Positions 31,393 through 41,176 of a DNA stretch of 64,000 bases are shown piece after piece. Both the position numbers and the translations under genes were made by a program. Positions within the stretch are counted from its first letter, which is position 1. The number at the start of each line of letters is the position of its first letter. The notes beneath the pieces were generated by a model. That model was not told the DNA's origin. It saw only the letters and a program-made list of their open reading frames with translations, and did no database searches. Source of the stretch: JBAZDC01 sp041654595. GTDB taxonomy: Bacteria > Pseudomonadota > Gammaproteobacteria > Burkholderiales > Burkholderiaceae_B. The stretch spans positions 1 to 64,000 of the forward strand of contig CAZKBT010000008.1 of the NCBI GenBank assembly GCA_964551305.1, in the 5' to 3' direction.

Positions 31393-31947
31393 ATGAATCG
31401 ACTGCTGTTGATGGCGCTGGCGTTGGCGGTGTTGCCCGGTTGCGCGGACCTGCCCGCGCAGCGGCTGCTTGCTTCGTGGCTGTCCGACAAGTCCGCCGGC
31501 TCCGCCGAATATCGGGAACCGGCGCGTTATCGCTTCGACTGGAGATTGTCGGGCGACCGCCGCGTCGGGCCGCTGCAAGTCTTTGACGACGGAGCGCGTA
31601 CCTGGCTGCAATTCGACGCCGGGCAAGCGGTTCCGGCCATCTTTTCCCGTGATGCGTATGGAGATATATTATTGACATATCGCCGCGAAGGGGGCTATGT
31701 CGTCCTGGAAGGCGTCAGGCCGTTGCTGGTGTTGCGGGGCGGCGCATTGGAAAGCCGCGTTTCGCTGATCGATGCGTCCGATACGTCGTCGAAGGGGGAA
31801 GCGTCCGCGCACGTTCCCCCTGTCCTTGTCCGGCCCGCAAGCCCGCCGCAACCCCCGTTGCGCGAATCCGAGGCAGCCATCGACCCTGCTCAGACATGCG
31901 ACGGGACCGCGTCGAGCGTCGTTGCGGCATCTCCATGTCGACGTTGA
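31393..31947 (+). CDS. Lipoprotein with VirB9/TrbG/CagX-like C-terminal domain
   Basis: The 184-residue product starts with a lipoprotein signal (MNRLLLMALALAVLPGC; lipobox LPGC, lipidated C17). Residues about 60-130 follow the VirB9/TrbG/CagX pattern: GPLQVFDDGARTWLQFDAG, then VPAIFSRDAYGD, then YRREGGYVVLEGV and LVLRGG. In type IV secretion this beta-sandwich domain belongs to the outer-membrane core complex. The C-terminal tail is proline-rich and looks disordered. No other secretion gene is in the window. The fold call is by eye from the motif pattern; function is unknown. Confidence 0.65.
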   Translation: MNRLLLMALALAVLPGCADLPAQRLLASWLSDKSAGSAEYREPARYRFDWRLSGDRRVGPLQVFDDGARTWLQFDAGQAVPAIFSRDAYGDILLTYRREGGYVVLEGVRPLLVLRGGALESRVSLIDASDTSSKGEASAHVPPVLVRPASPPQPPLRESEAAIDPAQTCDGTASSVVAASPCRR

Positions 31948-32495
31948 ACCGCCGTCCCGTCACGCATGCCGTTCGCGCCACGTTTTCCTGTACCGACAGG
32001 CCCGGGCCGCGGCGCCGCGCAGAAGGGGGATTTGGTCTGGATGAAGCGCCGACCGCGTCCGTCATTTCGCTTTGGAAGCGCCGGCCGGAAATCGAACGTC
32101 GGCGTCCCATGTTCCGAAAGCCGCGTTTCGATCCGGCCCACGCGACGGTGATCGCGACGCAGGCGGATTTGCTGGCGATGCGGCCCGGCATCGCACGTCC
32201 CCTGAGCGCCCGCTTCGATGCGCCGGAGTTGGCCGACCGGATATGTCCCGTGCTCTTGAGCGACGACACGGTTGCGATCCTCGCCACGCCCGATGACGTG
32301 GGCGGCGATCATGCCGGCGAACTGGCGTGGCGTATCGCATTATCGGGAGGGCGGGATCCCTCGCAGATCGTCCGCTACGTATTGAGCGCCTCGCTATTGC
32401 TCGAGGTGACGCGCGGCGGCCTGAGTGCGCGCATTTCCTTCGCGGCGGATTCGGCGCGGGCGGCGTTATCACCTTCCTTGAAACACACCCTATAA
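31935..32495 (+). CDS. Hypothetical protein overlapping the VirB9-like lipoprotein gene
   Basis: I do not recognise this 186-residue protein. It starts at ATG 31935, overlapping the end of the lipoprotein gene by 13 bases, so the two are probably translated together. The first 60 residues are basic and likely disordered. The rest ([17 protein letters not shown], then [16 protein letters not shown]) weakly recalls the N-terminal domain of GspE/PilB-type ATPases, but there is no P-loop. No signal or membrane helix is seen. The stop overlaps the likely alaS -10 element. Confidence 0.55.
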   Translation: MSTLNRRPVTHAVRATFSCTDRPGPRRRAEGGFGLDEAPTASVISLWKRRPEIERRRPMFRKPRFDPAHATVIATQADLLAMRPGIARPLSARFDAPELADRICPVLLSDDTVAILATPDDVGGDHAGELAWRIALSGGRDPSQIVRYVLSASLLLEVTRGGLSARISFAADSARAALSPSLKHTL

Positions 32496-32496
32496 T
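32491..32496 (+). promoter_or_regulatory. Consensus -10 element of the alaS promoter
   Basis: A perfect TATAAT lies 34 nt upstream of the alaS start, within the stop region of the preceding gene. The surrounding 40 bases are AT-rich. No good -35 is seen; TTATCA at 32466-32471 has 19-nt spacing. Confidence 0.5.
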
Positions 32497-32530
32497 TAAC
32501 AGTTACTTATTAATTCGTGTTTCTTTCAAT

Positions 32531-35155
32531 ATGAAGACCTCCGAGATTCGCCAGAAGTTCCTGTCCTTTTTTGAATCGAAGGGCCACCACATCGTGCCGT
32601 CTTCTTCGCTGGTGCCGGCCAACGATCCGACCTTGCTCTTCACCAATTCGGGCATGGTCCAGTTCAAAGAGGTCTTCACGGGCAAGGAAACGCGCCCCTA
32701 CGCGCGCGCCACCAGCGCCCAGCGCTGCGTGCGCGCGGGCGGCAAGCACAACGACCTGGAGAACGTGGGCTATACCGCGCGCCACCATACCTTCTTCGAA
32801 ATGCTGGGCAATTTCAGCTTCGGAGACTATTTCAAGCGCGAAGCCATCCACAATGCGTGGGAACTGCTGACGACGGTGTACAAGCTGCCCGCGGAAAAGC
32901 TGTGGGTGACGGTGTACCAGGAAGATGACGAGGCCTACGACATCTGGCTGAAAGAGATCGGCGTGCCTGCCGAGCGCATCGTCCGCATCGGCGACAACAA
33001 AGGCGGGCGCTATGCGTCTGACAACTTCTGGCAGATGGCCGACACCGGCCCCTGCGGTCCCTGTTCCGAGATTTTCTACGACCACGGCCCCGAGATCTGG
33101 GGCGGGCCTCCGGGATCGCCCGAAGAAGACGGTGATCGCTATATCGAAATCTGGAACCTGGTTTTCATGCAGTTCGAGCGCGATGCCGCCGGCAATATGC
33201 CGCGCTTGCCCAAGCCGTGCGTGGATACGGGGATGGGGTTGGAGCGTATCGCCGCAGTGCTCCAGCATGTGCATTCGAACTACGAGATCGACCTGTTCCA
33301 GGCGCTGATCAAGGCGGCGGCGCGTGAAACCGGCACGACGGACTTGTCCGAAAACTCGCTCAAGGTCATTGCCGACCACATACGCGCGTGCAGCTTCTTG
33401 ATCGTGGACGGCGTCATTCCCAGCAACGAAGGACGCGGCTACGTATTGCGCCGCATCATACGCCGAGCCTTGCGCCACGGCCATAAGCTGGGTCAATCCG
33501 GATTGTTCTTCCATCGGCTGGTCGCGGATCTGGTCGCCGAAATGGGCCAGGCCTATCCTGAACTGGCCGGCCAGCAATCCCGCGTGGAGCAGGTGCTGCG
33601 CCAGGAAGAAGAGCGCTTCAGCGAAACGCTCGAGAACGGCATGAAGATCCTCGATGCCGCCTTGGCCAATGTCCCCAAGGGCGGCACGCTGGACGGCCAA
33701 ACTTTGTTCACGCTTTACGACACGTACGGCTTTCCGGTGGATCTCACCGCCGATATCTGCCGCGAGCGTGAAGTCGGCATCGACCTGGACGGCTTCGAAC
33801 AGGCCATGGATCGCCAGCGGGACCAGGCGCGGGCCGCGGGCAAGTTCAAGGCCGCCGATGGCCTGAGCTACCACGGCGTGGAAACGCGATTCGACGGCTA
33901 CGATCATCTTCAGGGCTCGGGTACCGTAACGGCCCTGTACGTCCAGGGCACGGCCGTGGAGCGTATCCAGGCGGGCCAGGAAGCGATCGTCGTGCTCGAT
34001 GCCACGCCGTTCTACGCGGAGTCGGGCGGACAGGTCGGCGATACCGGCATATTGAATACGGGCGCGGCGGCGTTCCACGTCCAGGATACGCAAAAAATCC
34101 AGAGCGGCGTGTTCGGCCACCATGGGAAGCTGGAAACGGGCGTCCTGGCCGTGGGCGACGTCGTCCAGGCCTGCGTCGATGCCGCCCGGCGCGCCGACAC
34201 GGTGCGCAATCACTCGGCGACGCACTTGATGCACAAGGCTTTGCGCCAGGTCCTGGGCGAGCACGTGCAGCAGCGCGGATCCCTGGTGGACGCCGAGAAG
34301 ACGCGTTTCGACTTCGCGCAGGACGCGCCCATGACGGCCGAGCAGATCGTCCGGGTCGAACAGATCGTCAATGCCGAAGTGCTGGCTAACCAGCCGGTGC
34401 TTGCGCAGCTCATGGCATACGACGATGCCGTCGCGGGCGGCGCGATGGCCTTGTTCGGTGAAAAATATGGCGATACGGTCCGGGTGCTGGACATCGGCTT
34501 TTCCCGCGAATTGTGCGGTGGCACGCACGTGGCGCGTACCGGCGACATAGGATTGTTCAAGATCGTCTCGGAAGGTGGCGTGGCGGCCGGCGTGCGGCGG
34601 GTCGAGGCCATTACCGGCGAAAATGCCCTCAAGTGGGTCCAGCGCACCAGCGGTGCTCTGACCCAGATCGCCGCGATGTTGCGCACGCAGCCAAGCGAGG
34701 TGACCGAGCGCATCGGCCTGCTCCAGGGGCAGCTCAAGTCGCTGGAGCGCGAGCGGGATCAGTTGCAGGCCAAGTTGGCCGCGTCGGCGGGCAATGATCT
34801 GGCCGACAAGGCGGTCGTCATCGCCGGGCAATCCAAGCTGCTGGTGGCCAGCGTCGACGGCGCCGACCCCAAGGCGCTGCGGGGCATGGTCGATCAGTTG
34901 AAGAATAAACTGCATTCGGCGGTCGTGTTGCTGGCGACCGTGGTCGACGACAAGGTCAGCCTGGCCGCCGGCGTGACGTCGGATCTGACGAGCCGGCTCA
35001 AGGCCGGCGACCTGGTCGGCATGGTGGCGGCGCAATTGGGCGGCAAGGGCGGCGGACGTCCCGATATGGCCATGGGCGGCGGCGTGGACGTGGCCGCGCT
35101 TCCCGCGGCCCTGTCCAGCGTCGACCACTGGGTCAACGAGCGCTTGCCGAGCTAA
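32531..35155 (+). CDS. alaS: Alanyl-tRNA synthetase
   Basis: AlaS charges tRNA-Ala and edits mis-charged serine and glycine. The 874-residue product has the class II catalytic core from the N-terminus ([22 protein letters not shown]), the editing domain with the HxxxH-type zinc motif [12 protein letters not shown] and the distal CGGTHV. The C-terminal DHHA1/C-Ala domain ends with [18 protein letters not shown] 32531 gives the standard N-terminus. It is followed by a tusA-like gene after 11 nt. Confidence 0.98.
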   Translation: MKTSEIRQKFLSFFESKGHHIVPSSSLVPANDPTLLFTNSGMVQFKEVFTGKETRPYARATSAQRCVRAGGKHNDLENVGYTARHHTFFEMLGNFSFGDYFKREAIHNAWELLTTVYKLPAEKLWVTVYQEDDEAYDIWLKEIGVPAERIVRIGDNKGGRYASDNFWQMADTGPCGPCSEIFYDHGPEIWGGPPGSPEEDGDRYIEIWNLVFMQFERDAAGNMPRLPKPCVDTGMGLERIAAVLQHVHSNYEIDLFQALIKAAARETGTTDLSENSLKVIADHIRACSFLIVDGVIPSNEGRGYVLRRIIRRALRHGHKLGQSGLFFHRLVADLVAEMGQAYPELAGQQSRVEQVLRQEEERFSETLENGMKILDAALANVPKGGTLDGQTLFTLYDTYGFPVDLTADICREREVGIDLDGFEQAMDRQRDQARAAGKFKAADGLSYHGVETRFDGYDHLQGSGTVTALYVQGTAVERIQAGQEAIVVLDATPFYAESGGQVGDTGILNTGAAAFHVQDTQKIQSGVFGHHGKLETGVLAVGDVVQACVDAARRADTVRNHSATHLMHKALRQVLGEHVQQRGSLVDAEKTRFDFAQDAPMTAEQIVRVEQIVNAEVLANQPVLAQLMAYDDAVAGGAMALFGEKYGDTVRVLDIGFSRELCGGTHVARTGDIGLFKIVSEGGVAAGVRRVEAITGENALKWVQRTSGALTQIAAMLRTQPSEVTERIGLLQGQLKSLERERDQLQAKLAASAGNDLADKAVVIAGQSKLLVASVDGADPKALRGMVDQLKNKLHSAVVLLATVVDDKVSLAAGVTSDLTSRLKAGDLVGMVAAQLGGKGGGRPDMAMGGGVDVAALPAALSSVDHWVNERLPS

Positions 35156-35166
35156 GGAGGCGGATC

Positions 35167-35409
35167 ATGTCCGACGTGTCGCGGCAGGCCGATGCCCGGG
35201 TGGACGCATCGGGGTTGAAATGCCCCTTGCCCATTCTGCGTGCCAAAAAAGCCTTGGCGCAACTGCAGAGCGGACAACTGCTCGAAGTCACGACGACGGA
35301 CCCGCACGCCGTCAAGGATTTCCAGGCATTCGCCAGACAGACCGGCAACGGCCTGGAGGCGCAGATCGAAAACGGCGACGCCGTCGTCCATTATCTTCGC
35401 CGCCGCTAA
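35167..35409 (+). CDS. TusA/SirA-family sulfur-carrier protein
   Basis: Proteins of this family carry sulfur as a persulfide on a conserved cysteine, for tRNA thiolation or other sulfur transfer. The 80-residue product has the signature VDASGLKCPLPILRAKKAL, with the active cysteine in CPLP at about residue 19. It starts 11 nt after alaS, behind AAGGAGG. Whether it is the true TusA or one of the paralogues cannot be decided here. Confidence 0.9.
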   Translation: MSDVSRQADARVDASGLKCPLPILRAKKALAQLQSGQLLEVTTTDPHAVKDFQAFARQTGNGLEAQIENGDAVVHYLRRR

Positions 35410-35866
35410 GCGAGCCTGATCATGTAGCGTCAGGGGCGCGCCCGGTTCGTCGTTTCCGGGCCGCTCCACACGGGCCGCCTTAATATAGGCCGTCCCCTAC
35501 GGGCCGTCCCATACGGGCCGTCTCATACGGGCCGTCTCATACGGGCCGTCCCGTTTTCACAATGCCGCTCTTGGAGTGCGTCCGGGAACGGCCTCAAGGC
35601 GCCGCATTCGCGGCCTTTCTCAAAACGTTTTGCCATCCTCCATGCGGGGCCTTGCGGGCCGCGCCTTTTTCCGGGGGAAATCCGAGCCGCCCATCCGAGC
35701 ATCTAGCATGCCTGGCCTACTTGGAAAGTTGCATTTGGTTTCTTTTCTTATACAAATAACAACAATGGAATGGGGCTGGGCTCGAACCTCGCATGTGTCC
35801 AGGAAAATCGGCGTTTTTCCGGCTCAGGCATGGCCGATATGGTCCCTGTTTTCCACATTTTTCGGT
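35410..35866. other. Long non-coding stretch between tusA-like gene and ectA promoter
   Basis: These 457 bases hold no convincing gene; the short open frames lack ribosome sites and resemble no protein. The left part contains a 14-bp tandem repeat array (listed separately). The right part (about 35700-35860) is clearly AT-richer than its surroundings and leads into the ectA promoter, so it may carry osmotic-control sites that I cannot identify. Confidence 0.6.
35458..35553 (+). repeat. Imperfect 14-bp tandem repeat array
   Basis: Copies start at 35458, 35472, 35488, 35501, 35515, 35529 and 35543 (the last partial). The unit is close to GGGCCGTCYCATAC; the copies at 35515 and 35529 are identical and the outer ones diverge. 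The array lies in the non-coding gap 49 nt after the tusA-like gene. It is not coding and shows no CRISPR-like spacers. Confidence 0.85.
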
Positions 35867-35895
35867 TTGACTCTAATCGCTGTGGGACATATGAT
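35867..35895 (+). promoter_or_regulatory. Near-consensus sigma-70 promoter of ectABCD
   Basis: TTGACT (35867-35872) and TATGAT (35890-35895) each differ from consensus at one base and are separated by exactly 17 nt. The expected start site is at about 35902, giving a leader of about 25 nt to ectA. Ectoine operons of other bacteria have osmotically controlled promoters; control here is inferred. Confidence 0.75.
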
Positions 35896-35926
35896 TTGAG
35901 TCGAAATAACTTCTACAGCAATCATA

Positions 35927-36544
35927 ATGAGCACACTAATTTCATCGGAAAAACGGAGCGACCACGGTTCGTTCACCTTGCGTTCTCCGCGTCGGGAGGA
36001 AGGCTATGCCATACGGCAATTGGTCGAGCAATGTCCCCCTCTGGACGTGAATTCGACCTATGCCTACATGCTGTTGGGCGAGCACTTCGCGTCGACCAGT
36101 GTCGTGGCGCAGGATGCGTCGGGCATCGTAGGACTGGTATCGGCGTATCGCCATCCCGAAAAGCCGCACGTGCTCTTCGTCTGGCAGGTCGCCGTTCACC
36201 CTTCGGCGCGAGGTCATGGATTGGCCGGGCGCATGCTCAAACACATCCTGCGCAGGCCGGCTGCCCGCTCGATACGCTACGTGCAGACCACGGTGGGGCC
36301 GGAGAACGCCGGTTCCCGCGCCACGTTTGCGCGCCTGGCGCTATTGCTCGATACGTCGATCCAGGAACAGGCGATGTTCGGCCCCGAGCTTTTTGGTCCG
36401 GGCAATCACGAGGAAGAGCGCCTGCTCAGCATCGGACCGTTCGAGCCGTTGACGCCGCGCATGCCCGCCCAGCCTCAGCGCCCGGCGCGGATACCCGACG
36501 CCGGCCGCCTGCCTGCCGCCGCGCGGCCTTCCACCTATCAATAA
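35927..36544 (+). CDS. ectA: L-2,4-diaminobutyrate N-acetyltransferase
   Basis: EctA acetylates diaminobutyrate, the second step of ectoine synthesis. The 205-residue product is a GNAT enzyme with NSTYAYMLLGEHFASTSVVA, the acetyl-CoA-binding region VAVHPSARGHGLAGRML and the conserved ENAGSRATFARLA. The C-terminal 40 residues are a proline-rich extension. It is the first gene of ectABCD; ectB follows after 16 nt. No ectR regulator gene or ask_ect aspartokinase accompanies the operon. Confidence 0.96.
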   Translation: MSTLISSEKRSDHGSFTLRSPRREEGYAIRQLVEQCPPLDVNSTYAYMLLGEHFASTSVVAQDASGIVGLVSAYRHPEKPHVLFVWQVAVHPSARGHGLAGRMLKHILRRPAARSIRYVQTTVGPENAGSRATFARLALLLDTSIQEQAMFGPELFGPGNHEEERLLSIGPFEPLTPRMPAQPQRPARIPDAGRLPAAARPSTYQ

Positions 36545-36560
36545 AAGAACAGGAGAAACT

Positions 36561-37868
36561 ATGGATCTGGAAATTTTCAACAAGATGGAATCGGAAGTCC
36601 GGGGTTACATCCGGTCCTTTCCCGTCATTTTCAACAATGCTCACGGGTCCATCCTGACGGACGAAGCCGGACGGGATTACGTCGATTTCTTCAGCGGAGC
36701 CGGCACCCTGAATTACGGCCATAACGATCCAGGCATGAAGCAGGCCCTGATCGACTACATCGGACAGGACGGCGTCGTTCACGGCCTGGACATGGCCACG
36801 ACAGCCAAAAAACGATTCCTGGAAACGTTCAGCGACGTGGTGCTCGCTCCGCGGGCGATGAACTACACTTTGCAGTTTACCGGCCCCACAGGCACGAACG
36901 CCGTCGAGGCGGCGCTCAAGCTGGCAAGGCAAGTCAAGCAACGCAGTCATGTCGTCGCGTTCACGCACGGATTTCACGGCGTAAGCGCGGGATCGCTGGC
37001 CGCGACGGCCAACAGCAAGTTCCGCCAGGCGGCGGGCGTGACGCTGGATAACGTCACGTTCATGCCGTTCGACGGCTACATGGGCGAGGGTGTCGATACG
37101 TTGGCTTATTTTCGTCGCCTGCTGGAAGACCCGAGCAGCGGCATGGATCTACCGGCCGCCGTCATCGTGGAAACCGTGCAGGGCGAAGGCGGCGTCAACG
37201 TGGCGTCGGAAACTTGGCTCAAGGAACTGGAAAAGCTGTGCCGCCGTTTCGACATGCTCCTGATCGTCGACGACATCCAGGTGGGCTGCGGCCGTACCGG
37301 CACGTTCTTCAGTTTCGAGCCGTCGGGCATACGTCCCGATATCGTCACGCTATCCAAATCCCTGTCCGGATTCGGGCTGCCCATGTCCCTGGTGTTGATG
37401 AAACCTGAGTTGGACATCTGGAAACCCGGCGCGCACAGCGGCACCTTTCGCGGCAACAACCTGGCGTTCGTCACTGCGACGCGAGCCTTGGAGGCTTTCT
37501 GGGCGACGCAGGACTTTTCCGCTCAGATCCAGGAGAAGGGCAAGCTGGTCCGGGCGCGGCTCGAGAAAATCGCGCGCACCCGTCCCCAGGCGGGACTCGG
37601 CGTGCGCGGGCGCGGCCTGATCCATGGCATGGTCGCCAAGGCCGATCCCGAGCTGGCGGGACAGGTCGCCGCCAAGGCGTTCGAACACGGCTTGGTCATC
37701 GAGACCTCGGGCGCGCGCGACGAAGTGCTGAAGCTGTTGCCGGCGCTGACGATCGATCGGGATGTGTTGTTGAAAGGTCTGGACATCATTGAACAGAGCC
37801 TGGACGAAGTATTGGCCGAGCGCGGAGATACCGCGCGCGTGTTGAAGTTTGGTGGAGCGAAATCATGA
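36561..37868 (+). CDS. ectB: Diaminobutyrate-2-oxoglutarate aminotransferase
   Basis: EctB converts aspartate semialdehyde and glutamate to diaminobutyrate, the first ectoine-specific step. The 435-residue product is a class III PLP transaminase. It has [34 protein letters not shown], the [11 protein letters not shown] aspartate and the PLP lysine in [14 protein letters not shown]. An AGGAG site lies upstream. Its stop overlaps the ectC start (ATGA). Confidence 0.98.
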   Translation: MDLEIFNKMESEVRGYIRSFPVIFNNAHGSILTDEAGRDYVDFFSGAGTLNYGHNDPGMKQALIDYIGQDGVVHGLDMATTAKKRFLETFSDVVLAPRAMNYTLQFTGPTGTNAVEAALKLARQVKQRSHVVAFTHGFHGVSAGSLAATANSKFRQAAGVTLDNVTFMPFDGYMGEGVDTLAYFRRLLEDPSSGMDLPAAVIVETVQGEGGVNVASETWLKELEKLCRRFDMLLIVDDIQVGCGRTGTFFSFEPSGIRPDIVTLSKSLSGFGLPMSLVLMKPELDIWKPGAHSGTFRGNNLAFVTATRALEAFWATQDFSAQIQEKGKLVRARLEKIARTRPQAGLGVRGRGLIHGMVAKADPELAGQVAAKAFEHGLVIETSGARDEVLKLLPALTIDRDVLLKGLDIIEQSLDEVLAERGDTARVLKFGGAKS

Positions 37869-38257
37869 TAGTGAAGAACGTCAAAGACGTGATAGGCACG
37901 GAAAACGAAGTCAAGACTCAGAACTGGCTGAGCCGCCGTGTGTTATTGAAGAAGGACGGCATGGGATTTTCGTTTCATGAAACGGTCATCTTTCCCGGCA
38001 CGGAAACGCACATCCACTACCAGAACCATCTGGAGGCGGTGTGGTGCGTAGAGGGAGATGGCGAGGTCGAGACCATCGCGGACGGAAAGAAGTACGCATT
38101 GGGGCCGGGCGTGGTGTACGCCCTGGACAAGAATGACGAACATTGGCTGCGCGGAGGCAAGGAGCCGCTGCGCGTGATCTGCGTGTTCAATCCGCCCTTG
38201 ACGGGTTTCGAGGTCCATGACGAGAAGGGCGTGTATCCGCTGGTTGTCAATGCGTGA
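37865..38257 (+). CDS. ectC: Ectoine synthase
   Basis: EctC cyclises N-acetyl-diaminobutyrate to ectoine. The 130-residue cupin has the standard N-terminus [16 protein letters not shown], the cupin motif [19 protein letters not shown] and [17 protein letters not shown]. Length is typical. It is translationally coupled to ectB and followed by ectD after 36 nt. Confidence 0.98.
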   Translation: MIVKNVKDVIGTENEVKTQNWLSRRVLLKKDGMGFSFHETVIFPGTETHIHYQNHLEAVWCVEGDGEVETIADGKKYALGPGVVYALDKNDEHWLRGGKEPLRVICVFNPPLTGFEVHDEKGVYPLVVNA

Positions 38258-38293
38258 CGCGCGTCGGGTATGGGTTAGAACGGAGGTTGAGTT

Positions 38294-39199
38294 ATGACGG
38301 ATTACTATGTTTCGCGTACGGACCGGGGCGCTGCCATCATCGCGCGCCAGGATCCCGTCGTCTACGACGGCGGCACATACGCGGATGCCCTGGACGAAAG
38401 CCAGCTGCAGTTCTACGAACGCAACGGCTTTCTGGTGCTGCATGACGTTTTCGACGAAAGCGAAGTGGCCGGCCTGCTGTCCGAGATCGACCGCATGAGC
38501 CGGGACCGCAAGATCAAGGACGCCGAGTTCACGATCACCGAGCCGGGCAGCGACGAAGTGCGTTCGATCTTCAAGGTGCACAGCCTGAACGATCGCATGG
38601 CCGAGCTTGCGCGCGATCCGCGCTTGCTGCCGGTGGCCCGGCAGATATTGGGTTCCGATGTCTACATGCATCAATCGCGCGCCAACATGAAGCCGGGCTT
38701 CAAAGGCAAGGAGTTCTATTGGCACTCGGACTTCGAGACCTGGCATACCGAGGACGGCATGCCGACGATGCGCGCCCTGAGTTGTTCCGTGCTTCTGACC
38801 GACAACAACGCGTGCAACGGTCCCTTGATGCTGGTGCCGGGCTCGCACCAGCAATTCATCTCATGCGTGGGGCAAACCCCGGACAAGCACTATAAATCGT
38901 CGCTGAAGAAGCAGGAGTACGGCGTGCCGGACCCCATCAGCCTGCAACTGCTGGTGGAGAACGGCGGCATCGAGCCCGTCGTCGCCAAGGCGGGTTCCGT
39001 GGTGTTCTTCGATTGCAACACCATGCACGGCTCGAGCGGCAATATCTCGCCGTGGCCCCGGGCCAACGTGTTCATGGTGTACAACAGCGTGGAGAACCGG
39101 CTGCAAGCGCCCAAGTACGGATTGTCGCCGCGGCCGGAGCATATCGCCGCGCGCAGCGACGACCGAACGCTAAAGCCCTTGGTGCGGGCCGCGGCCTGA
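38294..39199 (+). CDS. ectD: Ectoine hydroxylase
   Basis: EctD is an Fe(II)/2-oxoglutarate dioxygenase that makes 5-hydroxyectoine. The 301-residue product has the ectoine-hydroxylase signature region FYWHSDFETWHTEDGMP with the first two iron ligands (H-x-D), and the distal histidine in NTMHGSSGNISPWPR. A clear GGAGG site lies before ATG 38294. It completes a stand-alone ectABCD operon, so both compatible solutes can be made. Confidence 0.97.
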   Translation: MTDYYVSRTDRGAAIIARQDPVVYDGGTYADALDESQLQFYERNGFLVLHDVFDESEVAGLLSEIDRMSRDRKIKDAEFTITEPGSDEVRSIFKVHSLNDRMAELARDPRLLPVARQILGSDVYMHQSRANMKPGFKGKEFYWHSDFETWHTEDGMPTMRALSCSVLLTDNNACNGPLMLVPGSHQQFISCVGQTPDKHYKSSLKKQEYGVPDPISLQLLVENGGIEPVVAKAGSVVFFDCNTMHGSSGNISPWPRANVFMVYNSVENRLQAPKYGLSPRPEHIAARSDDRTLKPLVRAAA

Positions 39200-39222
39200 T
39201 GCGCGGACGGCATGCGCGAACC

Positions 39223-39257
39223 AGGCCCGCGCGGCCCGAGAAAGGGCGGGCGGGCCT
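39223..39257 (+). terminator. GC-rich inverted repeat after ectD
   Basis: AGGCCCGC (39223-39230) pairs with GCGGGCCT (39250-39257) 24 nt after the ectD stop. There is no T-run, so termination here is only a possibility. Confidence 0.35.
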
Positions 39258-39340
39258 CGTATCCCATGGTGAACGGCGGACGGCGGGCGTCTCTTGCAGG
39301 CAACAGGCAGCGGCCATGCGCTCGGCATTCGGGTTGGAGC

Positions 39341-39370
39341 TTGCGGGACGCCCATGCAAAGTGCTAGAAT
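39341..39370 (+). promoter_or_regulatory. Likely promoter of rpsP-rimM-trmD
   Basis: TTGCGG (39341-39346) and TAGAAT (39365-39370) are spaced by 18 nt. The expected leader is about 30 nt and AT-rich. An AAGGA ribosome site precedes rpsP ATG 39408. Confidence 0.5.
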
Positions 39371-39407
39371 AATCTGTTATCCACAACACTATATTTAAGG
39401 ATTACCA

Positions 39408-39662
39408 ATGGTTGTAATTCGTCTGGCTCGCGGCGGTTCGAAGAAGCGCCCGTTTTACAACGTTGTTGCCGCTGATTCGCGCAATCGCCGCGATGGTCGT
39501 TTCATCGAACGCGTTGGCTTTTACAACCCCGTTGCGGGTGAAGGCCACGAAGGTCTGCGCCTGGCTCTGGACCGTGTCGAATACTGGACCGGCAATGGCG
39601 CTCAATTGTCGCCCGCCGTTGCCCGCCTGGTCAAAGAATACTCGGCAAAAGCGGCCGCTTGA
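39408..39662 (+). CDS. rpsP: 30S ribosomal protein S16
   Basis: S16 is a small-subunit assembly protein. The 84-residue product matches along its length: [48 protein letters not shown]. It starts the conserved rpsP-rimM-trmD cluster; rimM begins about 28 nt later. Confidence 0.98.
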   Translation: MVVIRLARGGSKKRPFYNVVAADSRNRRDGRFIERVGFYNPVAGEGHEGLRLALDRVEYWTGNGAQLSPAVARLVKEYSAKAAA

Positions 39663-39690
39663 TTGCGGCGTCGCGGCAGCTACGGCGAAC

Positions 39691-40308
39691 GTGTCCCGGT
39701 CAACGTCATCGCATGGGCAAGCGCCCGCTGACTTGATCGAGCTCGGCCGTATCGTGTCCGCCTATGGCATACGGGGCTGGGTGAAAATCCAACCGCATGC
39801 CGTCGATGGCGACACGCTGCTGGCAGCAGAAACTCTATGGCTGAAAGCGCCCCTTGCGCAAGCAAGTTCGGGCGCTTCGCCATTTCCGGTGCGGGTTATT
39901 GCTAGCCGCCGGCACAGCGCCGCCATCGTCGCGCAGCTGGAGGGCATCGTCGAGCGCGATGCGGCCGAAGCCCTCAAATCGCATGCCGTTCTGGCATCGC
40001 GCCAGGATTTCCCGGCCGCGCAAGACGACGAGTATTATTGGGTGGATCTGGTCGGCTGCCGCCTGTATGGCGAGCGGCAGGATGGCGAGCCCGCCCTGCT
40101 CGGGCAAGTGCGTGACGTCATGGAAAACGGCGCGCATGCGATCCTGCGTGTCGCCCGAGCGTCGCTCGACGAGTCGGGACAGCTGGTCTGGATGAAAGAC
40201 TCCAAGGACAGGCCGCAGGAAGTCCTGGTCCCGTTCGTCGCCGCCCACGTTCACACGGTCGACCTGGCGGGCAAGCGGCTGGACAGCAATTGGCCGGTGG
40301 ATTTTTGA
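39691..40308 (+). CDS. rimM: 16S rRNA processing protein RimM
   Basis: RimM binds S19 and helps mature the 30S head. The 205-residue product has the N-terminal domain with [24 protein letters not shown] and the C-terminal PRC-barrel with [13 protein letters not shown] and [14 protein letters not shown]. No ATG is available near the expected N-terminus, so GTG 39691 is chosen. It allows a 14-residue lead before the conserved part; TTG 39733 is the alternative. Confidence 0.92.
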   Translation: MSRSTSSHGQAPADLIELGRIVSAYGIRGWVKIQPHAVDGDTLLAAETLWLKAPLAQASSGASPFPVRVIASRRHSAAIVAQLEGIVERDAAEALKSHAVLASRQDFPAAQDDEYYWVDLVGCRLYGERQDGEPALLGQVRDVMENGAHAILRVARASLDESGQLVWMKDSKDRPQEVLVPFVAAHVHTVDLAGKRLDSNWPVDF

Positions 40309-40378
40309 GCTCTCCGGGCTTTGGGCCGAAACCGCGCGTGGGCGCGGGCGTTCCATCAGGGATGGCGGGATAGGCGAT

Positions 40379-41143
40379 ATGCGTTTCGATGTCATTACCT
40401 TGTTCCCCGACATGTTTTCCGCCTGCGCCGATCAGGGCGTGACCGGCCGCGCCCGTAAGCAGGGGGTCTGGTCCCTGCATTTCTGGAACCCGCGTGATTT
40501 CACGACCGACGTACACCGAACGGTGGATGATCGCCCCTACGGCGGCGGGCCGGGCATGGTGATGCTGGCCGAGCCCTTGGACAAGGCCGTCGATGCCGCC
40601 ATGCGGGCCAGGGGGGGCGGCCAGGACGCGGAATCCGGCTTGCCCGTCGTGCTTCTCAGCCCTACGGGACGGCGCTACGACCAATCCATGGCCGCCGGCT
40701 TGGCCGCGGGCCGGGGAGCGATTCTGGTTTGCGGCCGCTACGAAGGCATAGACCAGCGTTTCATCGACCGACGCATCACGCATGAGGTATCGTTGGGCGA
40801 TTTTGTCTTGTCCGGCGGCGAAATCGGCGCCTTGGCCATCATGGATAGCGTGGTGCGATTGTTGCCCGGCGTGTTGAACGATAGCGAATCGGCCCGTCAG
40901 GACTCTTTTCACGAAGCCATCGACGGCTTGCTGGATAGCCCCCACTACACGCGCCCCGAGATCTACCTGGGGGAGAGCGCGCCGGCGGAGCTGCTGTCCG
41001 GGCACCATGCGCAAATCGCGTTATGGCGCCGCCGCCGATCGCTGGCCCTGACCGCCGCGCGGCGGCCGGATCTGATCCAGGCCGCCAGGGCGGCGGGCAA
41101 GCTGAGCAAGGCCGACGAGGCATTCCTGGCGACCTTGGCTTAA
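40379..41143 (+). CDS. trmD: tRNA (guanine-N1-)-methyltransferase
   Basis: TrmD methylates G37 of tRNAs and prevents frameshifts. The 254-residue SPOUT enzyme starts with [13 protein letters not shown] and has [12 protein letters not shown] and the knot region [12 protein letters not shown], followed by [13 protein letters not shown]. The usual next gene, rplS, is absent: the plus-strand cluster ends here and converges on valS 33 nt away. Confidence 0.97.
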   Translation: MRFDVITLFPDMFSACADQGVTGRARKQGVWSLHFWNPRDFTTDVHRTVDDRPYGGGPGMVMLAEPLDKAVDAAMRARGGGQDAESGLPVVLLSPTGRRYDQSMAAGLAAGRGAILVCGRYEGIDQRFIDRRITHEVSLGDFVLSGGEIGALAIMDSVVRLLPGVLNDSESARQDSFHEAIDGLLDSPHYTRPEIYLGESAPAELLSGHHAQIALWRRRRSLALTAARRPDLIQAARAAGKLSKADEAFLATLA

Positions 41144-41176
41144 CGCTTCCTCGGTCCGACGCGTGCCGCGATCGCC

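Noticed and set aside
32510..35128. An 872-codon minus-strand open frame opposite alaS
   Set aside because: It mirrors alaS codon structure, has no recognisable domain, and alaS is certain on the plus strand.
35458..35553. CRISPR array
   Set aside because: The 14-bp units are directly adjacent with no spacers, and no cas gene is present.
35562..35899. Short plus-strand open frames between the tandem repeat and ectA
   Set aside because: They have no ribosome sites, no family resemblance, and run into the ectA promoter.
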